From: Campylobacterota bacterium
Lineage (GTDB): Bacteria > Campylobacterota > Campylobacteria > Campylobacterales > Thiovulaceae
Length of the DNA stretch: 64,000 bases
NCBI GenBank assembly: GCA_030152305.1
Contig: JASKOM010000007.1
Location: forward strand, 1-64,000
Reading direction: 5' to 3'
Program-made: the position numbers and the translations under genes
Shown: positions 39,602 through 48,431 of the stretch, piece after piece
How the letters are laid out: the number at the start of each line of letters is the position of its first letter
Position numbering within the stretch: the stretch's first letter is position 1
The notes under the pieces: model-generated
What the model was told of the DNA's origin: nothing
Databases searched by the model: none
What the model saw: only the letters and a program-made list of their open reading frames with translations

Positions 39602-40389
39602 ATAAAATATTCGAATTAATAGGCGATCCAATCGTCTCTTTTTTTAGGCAAATTCCTGAAGTTGGTAAATTTGTAATTTTTTACTTACAACTTTTACCGT
39701 TAATTTTTGTTCCACCATATCGAATAAAAGAGATATTAAAACATGTTGAAATCATCGGTGTTAAGTCTTGGGGAGTAATTTCGCTAACAGCAATTTTTAC
39801 TGGAATGATCGAAGCGATTCAGTTATATGCAGGTTTTAAACAATTTGGAGCTGAAAACTTTATGGGTTATACGATATTTGTTTCAATTACAAAAGAATTA
39901 GGTCCTGTATTTGCTACTTTAATGGTCATAAGTCGAGCAATTTCAGCAATGACAGCTGAATTAGGAACAATGCGAGTTACTGAACAAATCGATGCTATCG
40001 ATATTTTGGGAATTGATTCACGACGATATTTATTAATTCCACGAATAATTGCAACTACAATCGCTTTACCATTGCTCGTAATTTTGTTTGACTTTTTAGC
40101 GAATTTAAGTGCTTTTTTAATTTCATCTCATGTTTTAGGCTTAAATCCAACTATTTATCAAAATATTATTCAAAAGTTAATTTCGTTTAGTGATATTTAT
40201 ACTGGAATTATTAAATCTATTGCTTTTGGTTTTGCAATTGGTTCAATTGGCTCATATGTTGGATATTTCACAGAAGGCGGTGCAAAAGGTGTCGGTGAAA
40301 GCACAACAAAAGCCGTTGTTTATTCTTCTGTTTCGATATTTGCCGTAAATTATGTTTTTTCTGTTTTGTTTTTCTTTTTAGGTTACTAA
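39598..40389 (+). CDS. mlaE: MlaE-family lipid transport permease
   Basis: The 263-residue protein has the MlaE/YrbE pattern: GVISLTAIFTGMIEAIQLYAGF, then TKELGPVFATLMVISRAISAMTAELGTMRVTEQIDAID, with five to six membrane helices. It moves phospholipids between membranes together with the ATPase MlaF and the MCE protein MlaD. It starts at GTG overlapping the previous stop by 4 bases. The following ATPase is of the Opp type, so the real MlaF is probably elsewhere. Confidence 0.92.
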   Translation: MNKIFELIGDPIVSFFRQIPEVGKFVIFYLQLLPLIFVPPYRIKEILKHVEIIGVKSWGVISLTAIFTGMIEAIQLYAGFKQFGAENFMGYTIFVSITKELGPVFATLMVISRAISAMTAELGTMRVTEQIDAIDILGIDSRRYLLIPRIIATTIALPLLVILFDFLANLSAFLISSHVLGLNPTIYQNIIQKLISFSDIYTGIIKSIAFGFAIGSIGSYVGYFTEGGAKGVGESTTKAVVYSSVSIFAVNYVFSVLFFFLGY

Positions 40390-40392
40390 TTT

Positions 40393-41784
40393 TTGAAAGA
40401 AATAATTTTATCAATTAAAAACTTGTCAATTTCAATTGGCAATAAAAAAATATTAAATAATATAAATTTAAATTTATATAACGGTGAAATTTTATCAATA
40501 GTTGGTGAAAGCGGATCTGGAAAAACTATTTTGTCTCATTCGATTTTAAGACTTTTGCCAAATAATTCAAATATCGAAACTGGTGAAATATATTATAAAA
40601 ATATAAATTTATTAAAAATCGATGAGGTCAAAATTCAACAAATTCGTGGTAATAAAATCGCTTATATTTTTCAAGAACCTATGAAAAGTTTAAATCCTCT
40701 TCAAAAAGTTGGTTCGCAAATCGAAGAAGCTATATTAATTCACAGACAAATTAATAAAAAAGAATTAATTAACGAACTAGAAAAATTATTAAATCGTGTG
40801 TCGCTCAAAATGGAACAAATGGCTCAATTACCTCATCAATTATCTGGTGGCGAACGACAACGAGTTTTAATTGCAATGGCACTTGCAAATTCGCCCGATA
40901 TTTTAATTGCCGATGAACCAACAACAGCTCTTGATTGGGAACTTCAACGAGATATTTTGAATTTTATTAAAAATTTAAAAATAACAACTATTTTAGTTTC
41001 TCATAATTTGCCAATTGTTCGAAATATTGCTGATAAAATCGTTGTTTTAAAAAATGGAGAATTAATCGAGTTTGGCACAACTGAAAATATTTTTTCGAAT
41101 CCAAAACATGAATATACAAAAATTCTTTCGGCTGAACCACCAATTATAAAAAAGAATTTTTTTATTAGCGATATCGAATTATTAAATATTAAAAATTTAA
41201 AAATAAAATATGGCAAACGAGAAATAATTAACGATTTTTCATTTAGTTTAAAACAAGGCGAATCTATCGGTATCGCTGGTCGCAGTGGTTCAGGTAAAAG
41301 TTCTATTTCAAAGGCAATCGTTGGTTTAATTTCAAGTTGGAATGGTGAAATAATTAAAAATTTATCTCGTCGTGAAGATATTCAAATGGTTTTTCAAGAT
41401 CCGTTTAATAGTTTAAATCCACGAATGACTATTAAAAAAATTGTTGGTGAAGGTTTAGAAATTGCTGGAATCGATGAGGTCGAAATAAATAAACAAATAT
41501 TCGATATGTTTCCAAGTTTAAATTTAAAATTAGAATTATTAGAAAAATTACCTCATCAATTATCTGGTGGCGAAAGACAACGAATTTCGATAGCAAGAGC
41601 AATAATTATGAAACCTAAAATTATAATTCTTGATGAACCAACATCAGCACTCGATCGAGTTTCGTCATTTCAGATTTTGCAATTATTAATAAATATTCGA
41701 GAAAATTTGAAAATTAGTTATATCGTGATTTCGCATGATCAAGAATTATTAGAAAGATTAACTGATAAAATAATAAAAATATAA
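40393..41784 (+). CDS. Tandem Opp/Dpp-type ABC ATPase (YejF-like)
   Basis: Two ATPase modules are fused in 463 residues. The first has GESGSGKTILSHSILRLL and LSGGERQRVLIAMALA. The second has GRSGSGKSSISKAI and LSGGERQRISIARAI with LDEPTSALD. YejF-type proteins energise oligopeptide or microcin import. No permease or binding protein is adjacent. The start is TTG, 3 bases after mlaE. The two signature motifs each include ACCTCATC, encoding Pro-His-Gln before LSGGE. Confidence 0.88.
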   Translation: MKEIILSIKNLSISIGNKKILNNINLNLYNGEILSIVGESGSGKTILSHSILRLLPNNSNIETGEIYYKNINLLKIDEVKIQQIRGNKIAYIFQEPMKSLNPLQKVGSQIEEAILIHRQINKKELINELEKLLNRVSLKMEQMAQLPHQLSGGERQRVLIAMALANSPDILIADEPTTALDWELQRDILNFIKNLKITTILVSHNLPIVRNIADKIVVLKNGELIEFGTTENIFSNPKHEYTKILSAEPPIIKKNFFISDIELLNIKNLKIKYGKREIINDFSFSLKQGESIGIAGRSGSGKSSISKAIVGLISSWNGEIIKNLSRREDIQMVFQDPFNSLNPRMTIKKIVGEGLEIAGIDEVEINKQIFDMFPSLNLKLELLEKLPHQLSGGERQRISIARAIIMKPKIIILDEPTSALDRVSSFQILQLLINIRENLKISYIVISHDQELLERLTDKIIKI

Positions 41785-41799
41785 AGAACAGGATAAATA

Positions 41800-42378
41800 A
41801 TGAATATTATAATTAATAGTTTGATAAATAGTATAAATATAAAAAAAACAATTCTTGAAAATGTCGAGTTAATAAATAGCATAGAACAATTAGCTTTGAA
41901 AATAGCAGATAATTTAAAAAATGGTCGTAAATTATTAGTTGCTGGAAATGGTGGTAGTGCTGGTGATGCTCAACATATTGTTGCTGAACTTGTTAGTCGT
42001 TTTTATCTTGAACGAAAAGGCTTAAAAGCTATCGCTTTAACAACTGATAGTTCGATAATGACTGGCATAGGCAACGATTACGGTTTCGATTATATTTTTT
42101 CAAGACAAATTGAAGCAATCGGCGATCAAGATGATATTTTTTTAGCTATTTCAACTAGTGGTAATTCTAAAAATATATTAGCTGGAATTGATATGGCTAA
42201 AAAATTAGGCTTATTTGTTATCGGTTTAACAGGTGAAACTGGTGGTAAAATGTTGGATTTATGCGATGAGGTCATTCGTGTTCCATCTAGAGATACTCCT
42301 CGAATTCAAGAAGTTCATATATTAATTGGTCATATTTTATGTGAAATTATTGAACACGAATTATTTGGAAAAAAATAA
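41800..42378 (+). CDS. gmhA: Sedoheptulose-7-phosphate isomerase
   Basis: It begins ADP-heptose synthesis for lipopolysaccharide or glycan cores. The SIS-domain signature LLVAGNGGSAGDAQHIVAELVSRF is unmistakable, and RIQEVHILIGHILCEIIE gives the C-terminal metal/active-site region. Length 192 is normal. AGGA precedes the ATG. The ftsW gene starts 1 base after its stop. Confidence 0.95.
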   Translation: MNIIINSLINSINIKKTILENVELINSIEQLALKIADNLKNGRKLLVAGNGGSAGDAQHIVAELVSRFYLERKGLKAIALTTDSSIMTGIGNDYGFDYIFSRQIEAIGDQDDIFLAISTSGNSKNILAGIDMAKKLGLFVIGLTGETGGKMLDLCDEVIRVPSRDTPRIQEVHILIGHILCEIIEHELFGKK

Positions 42379-42379
42379 A

Positions 42380-43645
42380 ATGCCTGATAAACACATTTTT
42401 TATTCAGTAGTTTTTTTATTAATGGTTGGCACTCTCGCAACTTATTCATTAACACCGTTTTTAATGGTTCGGTTTGAAACTAATGAATTTAATTTTGTTC
42501 TTAAACAGCTAATATTTAGCACATTGGCAATTATTTTAATGTGGACTATTTCGAGACTTGAAAGCAAAGTTTGGTTGCATAAAATAGGCATGTTAATGTT
42601 CATTGGTGGATTATTTACGATGATAATTATGAATTTTTTACCAACTTCTATTGTTCCAGAAATCGGTGGAGCTTCAAGATGGATTTCGATAATGGGTTTT
42701 TCACTTGCTCCAGTTGAATTTTTTAAAATTGGCTTTGTATATTTTATCGCTTGGAGCATGTCTCGAAAAGTTGAAATCGATAAAAATCATAAATTAAGAA
42801 GCGAATTTTCGATATTTTTTCCTTATTTTGTTATTTTTATAATTGCCATATTTTTTATAGCTTATTTACAAAAAGATCTTGGTCAGTCCGTTGTTCTTGG
42901 AGCAACTCTTGTTGTTTTATCTTATTTGGCAGGTGGCAGTGGCAAATTTATCGCAAAAACAATAGGCTTTTTAACGATTGTCTTTTTGTTTTTTATCATG
43001 ACTTTTTCACATCGAACTGATCGAATTCAAAGTTGGTGGCTAATGGCAAAAACATGGTTACCCGATTGGATAATGGATCGTTTTGATTTAAGCGGTGGTG
43101 TCGAATCGTATCAAATTGCCCATTCGTTAAATGCAGTTAATAATGGCGGATTATTTGGTACAGGAATCGGTGGTGGAATTTATAAATATGGCTATCTCGC
43201 TGAAGTTCATACGGATTTTGTTCTTGAAGGTATCGCAGAAGAAACTGGCTTAGCTTCAATTACTTTGATTTTTTTGATTTTTACTTGGCTTTTTCAACGA
43301 ATGTTAAAAGTAGCAAATCGCAGTGATGACAGATCTCATTTTTTATTTAGCATCGGTATGGCTTTAATTATTGTTTTTGGTTTATTAATTAATGCTTATG
43401 GTGCAACTGGAATTATTCCTATGAAAGGTATTCCTGTTCCGTTTATAAGTTACGGCGGAAGTTCATTATTGGCTTTATCAATTGGAATCGGTATGGTTTT
43501 AATGATAAGTCGAGATGCAAATCGTAGAGATAGCGAAATCAACGATGATAATAATTCAAATCAAACTCGAGATAATGAAATTACTAGAAATAACGAACAT
43601 TTCAATCGAGATCATTTTAGACACCAAAATTATAATAATTTTTAA
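42380..43645 (+). CDS. ftsW: Septal peptidoglycan glycosyltransferase FtsW
   Basis: This SEDS-family membrane enzyme polymerises lipid II at the division site with its partner PBP. About ten helices and the signature GIPVPFISYGGSSLLALSIGIGM are present, with GGASRWISIMGFSLAPVEFFK earlier. I chose ATG 42380 rather than the 42326 frame start, because the earlier one lies inside gmhA and adds an unlikely N-terminus. The C-terminal tail is Asn/Arg-rich and disordered. FtsW against RodA is decided mainly by similarity to FtsW-type loops. Confidence 0.85.
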   Translation: MPDKHIFYSVVFLLMVGTLATYSLTPFLMVRFETNEFNFVLKQLIFSTLAIILMWTISRLESKVWLHKIGMLMFIGGLFTMIIMNFLPTSIVPEIGGASRWISIMGFSLAPVEFFKIGFVYFIAWSMSRKVEIDKNHKLRSEFSIFFPYFVIFIIAIFFIAYLQKDLGQSVVLGATLVVLSYLAGGSGKFIAKTIGFLTIVFLFFIMTFSHRTDRIQSWWLMAKTWLPDWIMDRFDLSGGVESYQIAHSLNAVNNGGLFGTGIGGGIYKYGYLAEVHTDFVLEGIAEETGLASITLIFLIFTWLFQRMLKVANRSDDRSHFLFSIGMALIIVFGLLINAYGATGIIPMKGIPVPFISYGGSSLLALSIGIGMVLMISRDANRRDSEINDDNNSNQTRDNEITRNNEHFNRDHFRHQNYNNF

Positions 43646-43651
43646 TTAATT

Positions 43652-44419
43652 ATGGAAAGTTTAAATCTATTTAATGGCGAAAATATAATAATTATTATAT
43701 TGCTGTTTTTTAGAATTACTTCGATGTTGTCTTTTTTACCAATTTTTGGAAATATGGCAATTCCAATGAATTTTAAAGCTCTATTGGGATTGTATTTAAC
43801 AGTCATTTTTTTACCTTCAATTGATTTAACTATGTCGGTGCCAAATAATTGGACTACTTTATTTTTAGCGATTTTGTCAGAAATTTTATTTGGTGCAACA
43901 GTTGGATTAATAATAAATATCGTAATTTATATGTTAATTTATGCAGGTGAACATATTGCAATGATTATGGGTTTTTCAATGGCTACTTTATATGATCCAC
44001 AAACACAAATAACCATGTCAATTATTAGCCAATTTTTTAACTTTTTTGCAATTATTTTAATATTCGCATTTGATGGACATCATGTCATGATCGAATGCAT
44101 AAATAAATCGCTAACTTCTGTTCAATTAGGCGGTTTTATTTTAGACGAAAATATCATGAAATATATAATTTCATCTTTTAAAAATTTATTTATCATGGGA
44201 TTAACACTCGCTTTTCCAATAATTGCATTGTCATTATTAAGTGATATTATTTTTGGAATGCTCATGAAAACAATGCCACAATTTAATTTATTAGTTATTG
44301 GCTATCCTATAAAAATTGCAGTTGGTTTAATTGTCATGATGGCGATTATGAGCGGTTTAGCCTTTGTATTCAAATCAGAATTTTTTAAAATTTGTAAAGC
44401 GATATCTTCGCTAATCTAA
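43652..44419 (+). CDS. fliR: Flagellar export protein FliR
   Basis: The 255-residue protein has about six membrane helices typical of FliR/EscT: FFRITSMLSFLPIFGN at the start, LLGLYLTVIFLP, and ALSLLSDIIFGMLMKTMPQFNLLVIGYPIKIAVGL-type text. It belongs to the flagellar type III export gate. It starts 6 bases after ftsW, apart from other fli genes. Confidence 0.92.
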   Translation: MESLNLFNGENIIIIILLFFRITSMLSFLPIFGNMAIPMNFKALLGLYLTVIFLPSIDLTMSVPNNWTTLFLAILSEILFGATVGLIINIVIYMLIYAGEHIAMIMGFSMATLYDPQTQITMSIISQFFNFFAIILIFAFDGHHVMIECINKSLTSVQLGGFILDENIMKYIISSFKNLFIMGLTLAFPIIALSLLSDIIFGMLMKTMPQFNLLVIGYPIKIAVGLIVMMAIMSGLAFVFKSEFFKICKAISSLI

Positions 44420-44499
44420 CATTAAAAATAGTTACCTCATCGATAAAGTCATGATTAAGATTGCTTAAGTTAAAATAGCGGAAATTTTCACTTAAATTA

Positions 44500-44575
44500 G
44501 CGCTCGTAGCTCAGGGGATAGAGTATCGGTTTGCGGTACCGTTGGTCAGGGGTTCGAATCCCTTCGGGCGCACCA
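44500..44575 (+). tRNA. tRNA-Arg (anticodon GCG as read)
   Basis: The acceptor stem GCGCTCG pairs with CGGGCGC. The D arm is GCTC/GAGT, the anticodon loop TTGCGGT within stem CGGT/ACCG, and the T arm AGGGGTTCGAATCCCTT. CCA is encoded. Total 76 bases. Position 34-36 reads GCG, decoding CGC and CGT. Position 27-43 is a T-T mismatch. A GATGAGGT copy lies about 60 bases upstream. Confidence 0.93.
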
Positions 44576-44660
44576 CTTCAAAATAAATAACATTATTAAA
44601 TAAATGCTAAATCTTATTTCAGAACAAATTACAAATATAAAAAAATTATTAGGATATTCA

Positions 44661-45158
44661 ATGCAATCTAATTTAAAAGTTTATAATCTTTCAAAAGAAG
44701 AAATGAATAATTTAAACTATGCAAAAATCGATACAACAAAAGGTGTAATTTTTATTAAATTATTTAATCAAGAAGTGCCTAATACTGTTGCAAATTTTTA
44801 TTCACTTGCAAAAAGCAATTTTTATAAAGGCTTAAAATTTCATCGAGTAATTGATAGATTTATGGCTCAAGGTGGTTGTCCGCAAGGCACAGGTCGAGGT
44901 GGCCCAGGTTGGAAAATTCCATGCGAAACAGCTTTGAATACTCATAAACATAAACGAGGTGTTATTTCAATGGCTCATGCTGGTCCAAATACTGGAGGAA
45001 GTCAATTTTTTATCTGTTTTGTAAATTGTCCTCATCTTGATGGTGTTCATACTGTTTTTGGCGAAATTGAAGCTGGTGATGTCGAAAGCTTTAAAGTTCT
45101 TGATTCGATTAGACAACAAGATGTTATTAATAACATCGAAATTCTTTCTCAAAAATAA
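44661..45158 (+). CDS. Cyclophilin-type peptidyl-prolyl isomerase
   Basis: It catalyses proline cis-trans isomerisation. The motifs FHRVIDRFMAQGGCPQGTGRGGPG and SMAHAGPNTGGSQFFI give the active site (Arg, Phe, Met, Gln). I chose ATG 44661, with AGGA 6 bases upstream, over ATG 44604, which has no ribosome site. No signal peptide is seen, so it is probably cytoplasmic. Confidence 0.93.
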   Translation: MQSNLKVYNLSKEEMNNLNYAKIDTTKGVIFIKLFNQEVPNTVANFYSLAKSNFYKGLKFHRVIDRFMAQGGCPQGTGRGGPGWKIPCETALNTHKHKRGVISMAHAGPNTGGSQFFICFVNCPHLDGVHTVFGEIEAGDVESFKVLDSIRQQDVINNIEILSQK

Positions 45159-45272
45159 GTCAAGCTTAAAATTAAATTATATTCGACTTATATAGCTAGA
45201 AAAATTTATTATTCTTTAAAGAAAAGTTTTATAGAATCGCACAAATAAAAAAATAACATAAAAGGATTTATC
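45159..45272 (+). promoter_or_regulatory. Promoter region of ter cluster
   Basis: The 114-base gap before the first terB holds the palindrome TTCTTTAAAGAA and TATAGAAT at about 45229, a plausible -10 element. AAAGGA precedes the terB ATG. Confidence 0.35.
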
Positions 45273-45680
45273 ATGTTTGGCTTTATGAAAAGAACAGTGG
45301 AATTCAATCCACGATTAGCTCTTGCTGTTGCATCAGTTTATATGGTTGCAGTTGATGGCTATTTACCAGAAGAAGAAATGGGTGCATTAGTTACAATGTT
45401 TGGTGGTGATGAAAATGTTGTTGAAAATGCAGTTGAGTATATTAAACAAAATAACAATATTGAAACAAATATTTCTAAAGTTGCTTCCGTTTTAAATGCT
45501 GAACAACGAGAAATTGTTATTATTAATTTATTAGATGTTCTTCTTGCAGATGGCGAAGCTTCAGAAAACGAAAAAGAACTATTTTTCAAATTTGCTGAAG
45601 CTTTTGGTTTTGATCAAGCTAAATTAGAACCATATTTTGATGTGATTTCTAAAAAGAACAGCATTTCTCTTTTAAGCTAA
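45273..45680 (+). CDS. TerB-like protein (first copy)
   Basis: The 135-residue helical protein fits the TerB fold: an N-terminal LALAVASVYMVAVDGYLPEEEM and a repeated acidic metal-binding pattern (LLADGEASENEKELFFKFAEAFGF). TerB proteins bind calcium or other metals and act with TerD-type proteins at the membrane in stress response. It is the first gene of a terB-terD-terB run. Confidence 0.82.
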   Translation: MFGFMKRTVEFNPRLALAVASVYMVAVDGYLPEEEMGALVTMFGGDENVVENAVEYIKQNNNIETNISKVASVLNAEQREIVIINLLDVLLADGEASENEKELFFKFAEAFGFDQAKLEPYFDVISKKNSISLLS

Positions 45681-45686
45681 TTTTCC

Positions 45687-45788
45687 ATGGGTTTATTATC
45701 AACTCTTGTAAAATTTGTAATGGCAGATATTTCAAGAGGAAATAAATTAAGACAGTTTTTATTAAATTTAATTTTCAGAGGTAAATAA
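45687..45788 (+). CDS. Possible 33-residue small protein between terB and terD
   Basis: An ATG at 45687 opens 33 codons (MGLLSTLVKFVMADISRGNK then a basic-hydrophobic end). It stops 1 base before the terD start and fills the gap exactly. The terD ribosome site AGAGG lies in its last codons. It has no strong ribosome site of its own. It could be a real amphipathic peptide or chance; it is too short for the ORF track. Confidence 0.3.
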   Translation: MGLLSTLVKFVMADISRGNKLRQFLLNLIFRGK

Positions 45789-45789
45789 A

Positions 45790-46353
45790 ATGGGTATTGA
45801 TTTATCAAAAGGTGGTCGAATAGATCTTTCTAAAGAAGCTCCAGGTTTAGAAAAAGTTACAGTCGGTTTAGGTTGGAATCCAAATGCAACAGATACAGGA
45901 ACAGGTTTTGATCTTGATGTTTCGATTTTTATGATTAATGAAAATCAAAAAACTCCTGCTGATAAATTTTTCGTTTTTTATAATAATAAAAAATCTGAAG
46001 ATGGTTCTGTTACTCATGGTGGCGATAATCTTAGTGGTGCTGGAACTGGCGACGATGAGGTAATCACTGTTGAACTTCCAAAAGTTGATTCACGAGTTAG
46101 CGAAATAATTTTTGTTGTTACTATTTTTGAAGCTGACAAACGAAAACAAAATTTTGGTCAAGTTTCTAAGTCTTATATTAGACTTCTTGATGGTTCAAAA
46201 GAGATTGCAAAATATGAACTTGAAGATGATTTTTCAACAGAAACAGCTATCGAATTTGGGAAACTTTATAAAAAAAGTGGAACTTGGAGATTTCAAGCAG
46301 TTGGAACAGGTTATAAATCTGGATTACAATCTTTTGTCGATAAATATTGCTAA
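45790..46353 (+). CDS. terD: TerD-family stress protein
   Basis: The 187-residue protein has the TerD signature: GIDLSKGGRIDLSKEAPGLEKVTVGLGW, FDLDVSIFMINEN, the calcium-site region THGGDNLSGAGTGDDE, and TWRFQAVGTGYKSGL. TerD proteins bind calcium and are linked to tellurite, phage and oxidative stress resistance. No terC, terZ or terA lies nearby, so tellurite resistance itself is not implied. Confidence 0.95.
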   Translation: MGIDLSKGGRIDLSKEAPGLEKVTVGLGWNPNATDTGTGFDLDVSIFMINENQKTPADKFFVFYNNKKSEDGSVTHGGDNLSGAGTGDDEVITVELPKVDSRVSEIIFVVTIFEADKRKQNFGQVSKSYIRLLDGSKEIAKYELEDDFSTETAIEFGKLYKKSGTWRFQAVGTGYKSGLQSFVDKYC

Positions 46354-46361
46354 GGATATAA

Positions 46362-46832
46362 ATGTTTGATTGGAACGAAATAAAAGCGAAAGCTGATAGT
46401 TTTTTAACTGAAGCTAGTAGAACTGTAAAAATTTACACTCCTGAAAACTGGAGCAAAGAGAAAAAATTTGTTAATGCACTTGTTGCTTCAATTGCTTTAA
46501 TGACTGTTTCTGATAGAAAAGTTGATACTCGCGAAGTAAAAGCTTCAATGGATATGATTAATAATATTGATCAAATCACTGAACTTAACATGCAAAGCGA
46601 TGCTATTCAATTATTTGAATTACATCTTGAAAAATTATTGCCAAATGTTGAAAACGGTGTCAAACTTGCAATCGAAACAGGCAAATTATTAGGCGATATT
46701 TCTAAAATAAAAGAATATCCTGAATATGTGCCAATGATTAAAAACCTCATCGAATATATTGCATCTTCTGACGGTGGAGTTTCACAAGACGAATTAGATA
46801 TGAGCAAACGAATTCTTGGGGTTCTAAATTAA
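46362..46832 (+). CDS. TerB-like protein (second copy)
   Basis: The 156-residue helical protein resembles TerB: FVNALVASIALMTVSDRKVDTREVK and a later acidic segment (IASSDGGVSQDELDMSKRIL). It is only distantly related to the first copy and has an extra N-terminal segment. It starts 8 bases after terD. Its stop overlaps the likely ATT start of hemW. Confidence 0.75.
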   Translation: MFDWNEIKAKADSFLTEASRTVKIYTPENWSKEKKFVNALVASIALMTVSDRKVDTREVKASMDMINNIDQITELNMQSDAIQLFELHLEKLLPNVENGVKLAIETGKLLGDISKIKEYPEYVPMIKNLIEYIASSDGGVSQDELDMSKRILGVLN

Positions 46833-47883
46833 TCCACTTTTATATATTCATATTCCATTTTGTGATAGTAAATGTCTATACTGTTCATTTAACAGCTATA
46901 CACATTTGCACGGTTTGAGAGAGAGTTATATCGATGCTCTTCTCGAGCAACTTTCTTTTCAAATTCAACTTTACGATATAAAAAAGTTCAAAACTGTTTA
47001 TATCGGAGGCGGAACTCCTTCAACTCTTTCAATAAATCAACTTCAAAAATTAGCTAATTTTATTTTTCCATTATTAGAAATCGATGCCGAAGCAACAATT
47101 GAAGCAAATCCGAATTCGGCAACTTTCGAATGGCTTTCAGCTGTTAAACAAATGGGATTTAATCGATTAAGTCTTGGTGTTCAAAGTTTTGATAATCAAA
47201 AATTAAAATTTCTCGGTCGAAATCATTCAAATGAAATTGCAATAAAATCTCTAGAAATTGCTAATCAAGTCGGTTTTAAAAATATAAATTTAGATTTAAT
47301 TTATAATACGGCTTTTGATTCTAAAGAAATTATCGAAAATGATATAAATATAGCTTTAACAATGCCAATAAATCATATTAGTTTTTATAGTTTAACGATT
47401 GAAGAAGGCACAGTTTTTGAAAAAATTGGAGAAAAAAGTTTTGAAAATATCGAAGAAACCGAATATTTTTTCGAGAAAATAAATTCGAAGTTTGCCCAAT
47501 ATGAAATCTCGAATTTTGGAGCTGAATCGAAACATAATTTTGGCTATTGGAATGGTGAAAATTATTTAGGTGTCGGAAGCGGAGCAGTTGGTTTTTGGCA
47601 AAATCAACGAATTTATCCTGATCGCGATGTGAATAAATATATTTCAAATCCGACAAAATTTGAAATAGAAAATTTATCTCAAAGTGATTTGCGATTTGAA
47701 AAATTATTTTTAGGTTTTAGATCTAAAATCGGAGTTCTAAAAAATGAACTTTTATATAACGAAATTCAAATAGCTGAAACTTTTGTTTCAGAAAATATTT
47801 TGACTTTTTCAAATGGCAGATATTTTAATAAAAATTTTTTACTCGCCGATGAGTTAGCTTTAAGAATTTTTAAAGAAAATTAA
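46828..47883 (+). CDS. hemW: HemW-like radical SAM protein with apparent ATT start
   Basis: The ORF track starts at TTG 46906, but the same frame is open back to a TAA at 46825. It encodes NPLLYIHIPFCDSKCLYC just upstream. That holds the CxxxCxxC cluster without which no radical SAM protein works. The only initiator-like codon upstream of it is ATT at 46828, overlapping the preceding terB stop, with TTGGGG 7 bases before. The rest matches HemW (YIGGGTPSTLS, EANPNS, RLSLGVQSFD). HemW proteins are heme chaperones related to coproporphyrinogen oxidase HemN. About 351 residues. Confidence 0.85.
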   Translation: MNPLLYIHIPFCDSKCLYCSFNSYTHLHGLRESYIDALLEQLSFQIQLYDIKKFKTVYIGGGTPSTLSINQLQKLANFIFPLLEIDAEATIEANPNSATFEWLSAVKQMGFNRLSLGVQSFDNQKLKFLGRNHSNEIAIKSLEIANQVGFKNINLDLIYNTAFDSKEIIENDINIALTMPINHISFYSLTIEEGTVFEKIGEKSFENIEETEYFFEKINSKFAQYEISNFGAESKHNFGYWNGENYLGVGSGAVGFWQNQRIYPDRDVNKYISNPTKFEIENLSQSDLRFEKLFLGFRSKIGVLKNELLYNEIQIAETFVSENILTFSNGRYFNKNFLLADELALRIFKEN

Positions 47884-47900
47884 AATAATAGAGAATAATT

Positions 47901-48422
47901 GTGAATAAATTAAAAAAAATAATAATATTTTTAGCAAGTTCAGGTTTTGCATTCTCATTTTATGAAAATGTCAATAGCTTTGAAGCAAATTTTGTTCAGC
48001 GAGTCGATAGCGACGGAACTGAAGTTTTATACAAAGGCAAATTAACCGTTCAAAAGCCAAATCAAGCTGTTTGGCAATATATCAATCCTGTTAATAAACA
48101 AATCGTTATTAATAATGACCAAGTTGTTGTTATCGAACCAGAATTAGAGCAAGTTACTTTTCGCAAAAATAGTCAAGGTTTGCAAATTACTGATTTAATA
48201 AATAAAAGCAAACAATTAGAGGAAAATCGTTATGTGGCAGAAATAAATAATAAAAAATATTTGTTACTTTTAAAAGATGGCAAATTAAATCGAATTATTT
48301 ATGAAGACGAAATGGAAAATGGTGTTGAAATTACTCTTATTGACATCAAAGAAAATAGCAAAATCGATAAAAATATTTTTAGTCCAAAAATTCCAGCCGA
48401 TTACGACAAACTATATCAATAA
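47901..48422 (+). CDS. lolA: Outer membrane lipoprotein carrier LolA
   Basis: The 173-residue periplasmic chaperone ferries lipoproteins to the outer membrane. A signal peptide (KIIIFLASSGFAFS) precedes NSFEANFVQRVDSDGTEVLYKGKLTVQKPNQAVWQY, a classic LolA pattern. It starts at GTG with AGAG upstream. Its substrates here would include the several lipoproteins in this window. Confidence 0.88.
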   Translation: MNKLKKIIIFLASSGFAFSFYENVNSFEANFVQRVDSDGTEVLYKGKLTVQKPNQAVWQYINPVNKQIVINNDQVVVIEPELEQVTFRKNSQGLQITDLINKSKQLEENRYVAEINNKKYLLLLKDGKLNRIIYEDEMENGVEITLIDIKENSKIDKNIFSPKIPADYDKLYQ

Positions 48423-48431
48423 TTAATAAAC

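Noticed and set aside
45273-46832. Tellurite resistance operon
   Set aside because: Only TerB and TerD are present; terC and others are missing, so resistance is not supported.
46906-47883. TTG start for hemW given by the ORF track
   Set aside because: It removes the CxxxCxxC cluster motif that is present in frame just upstream.
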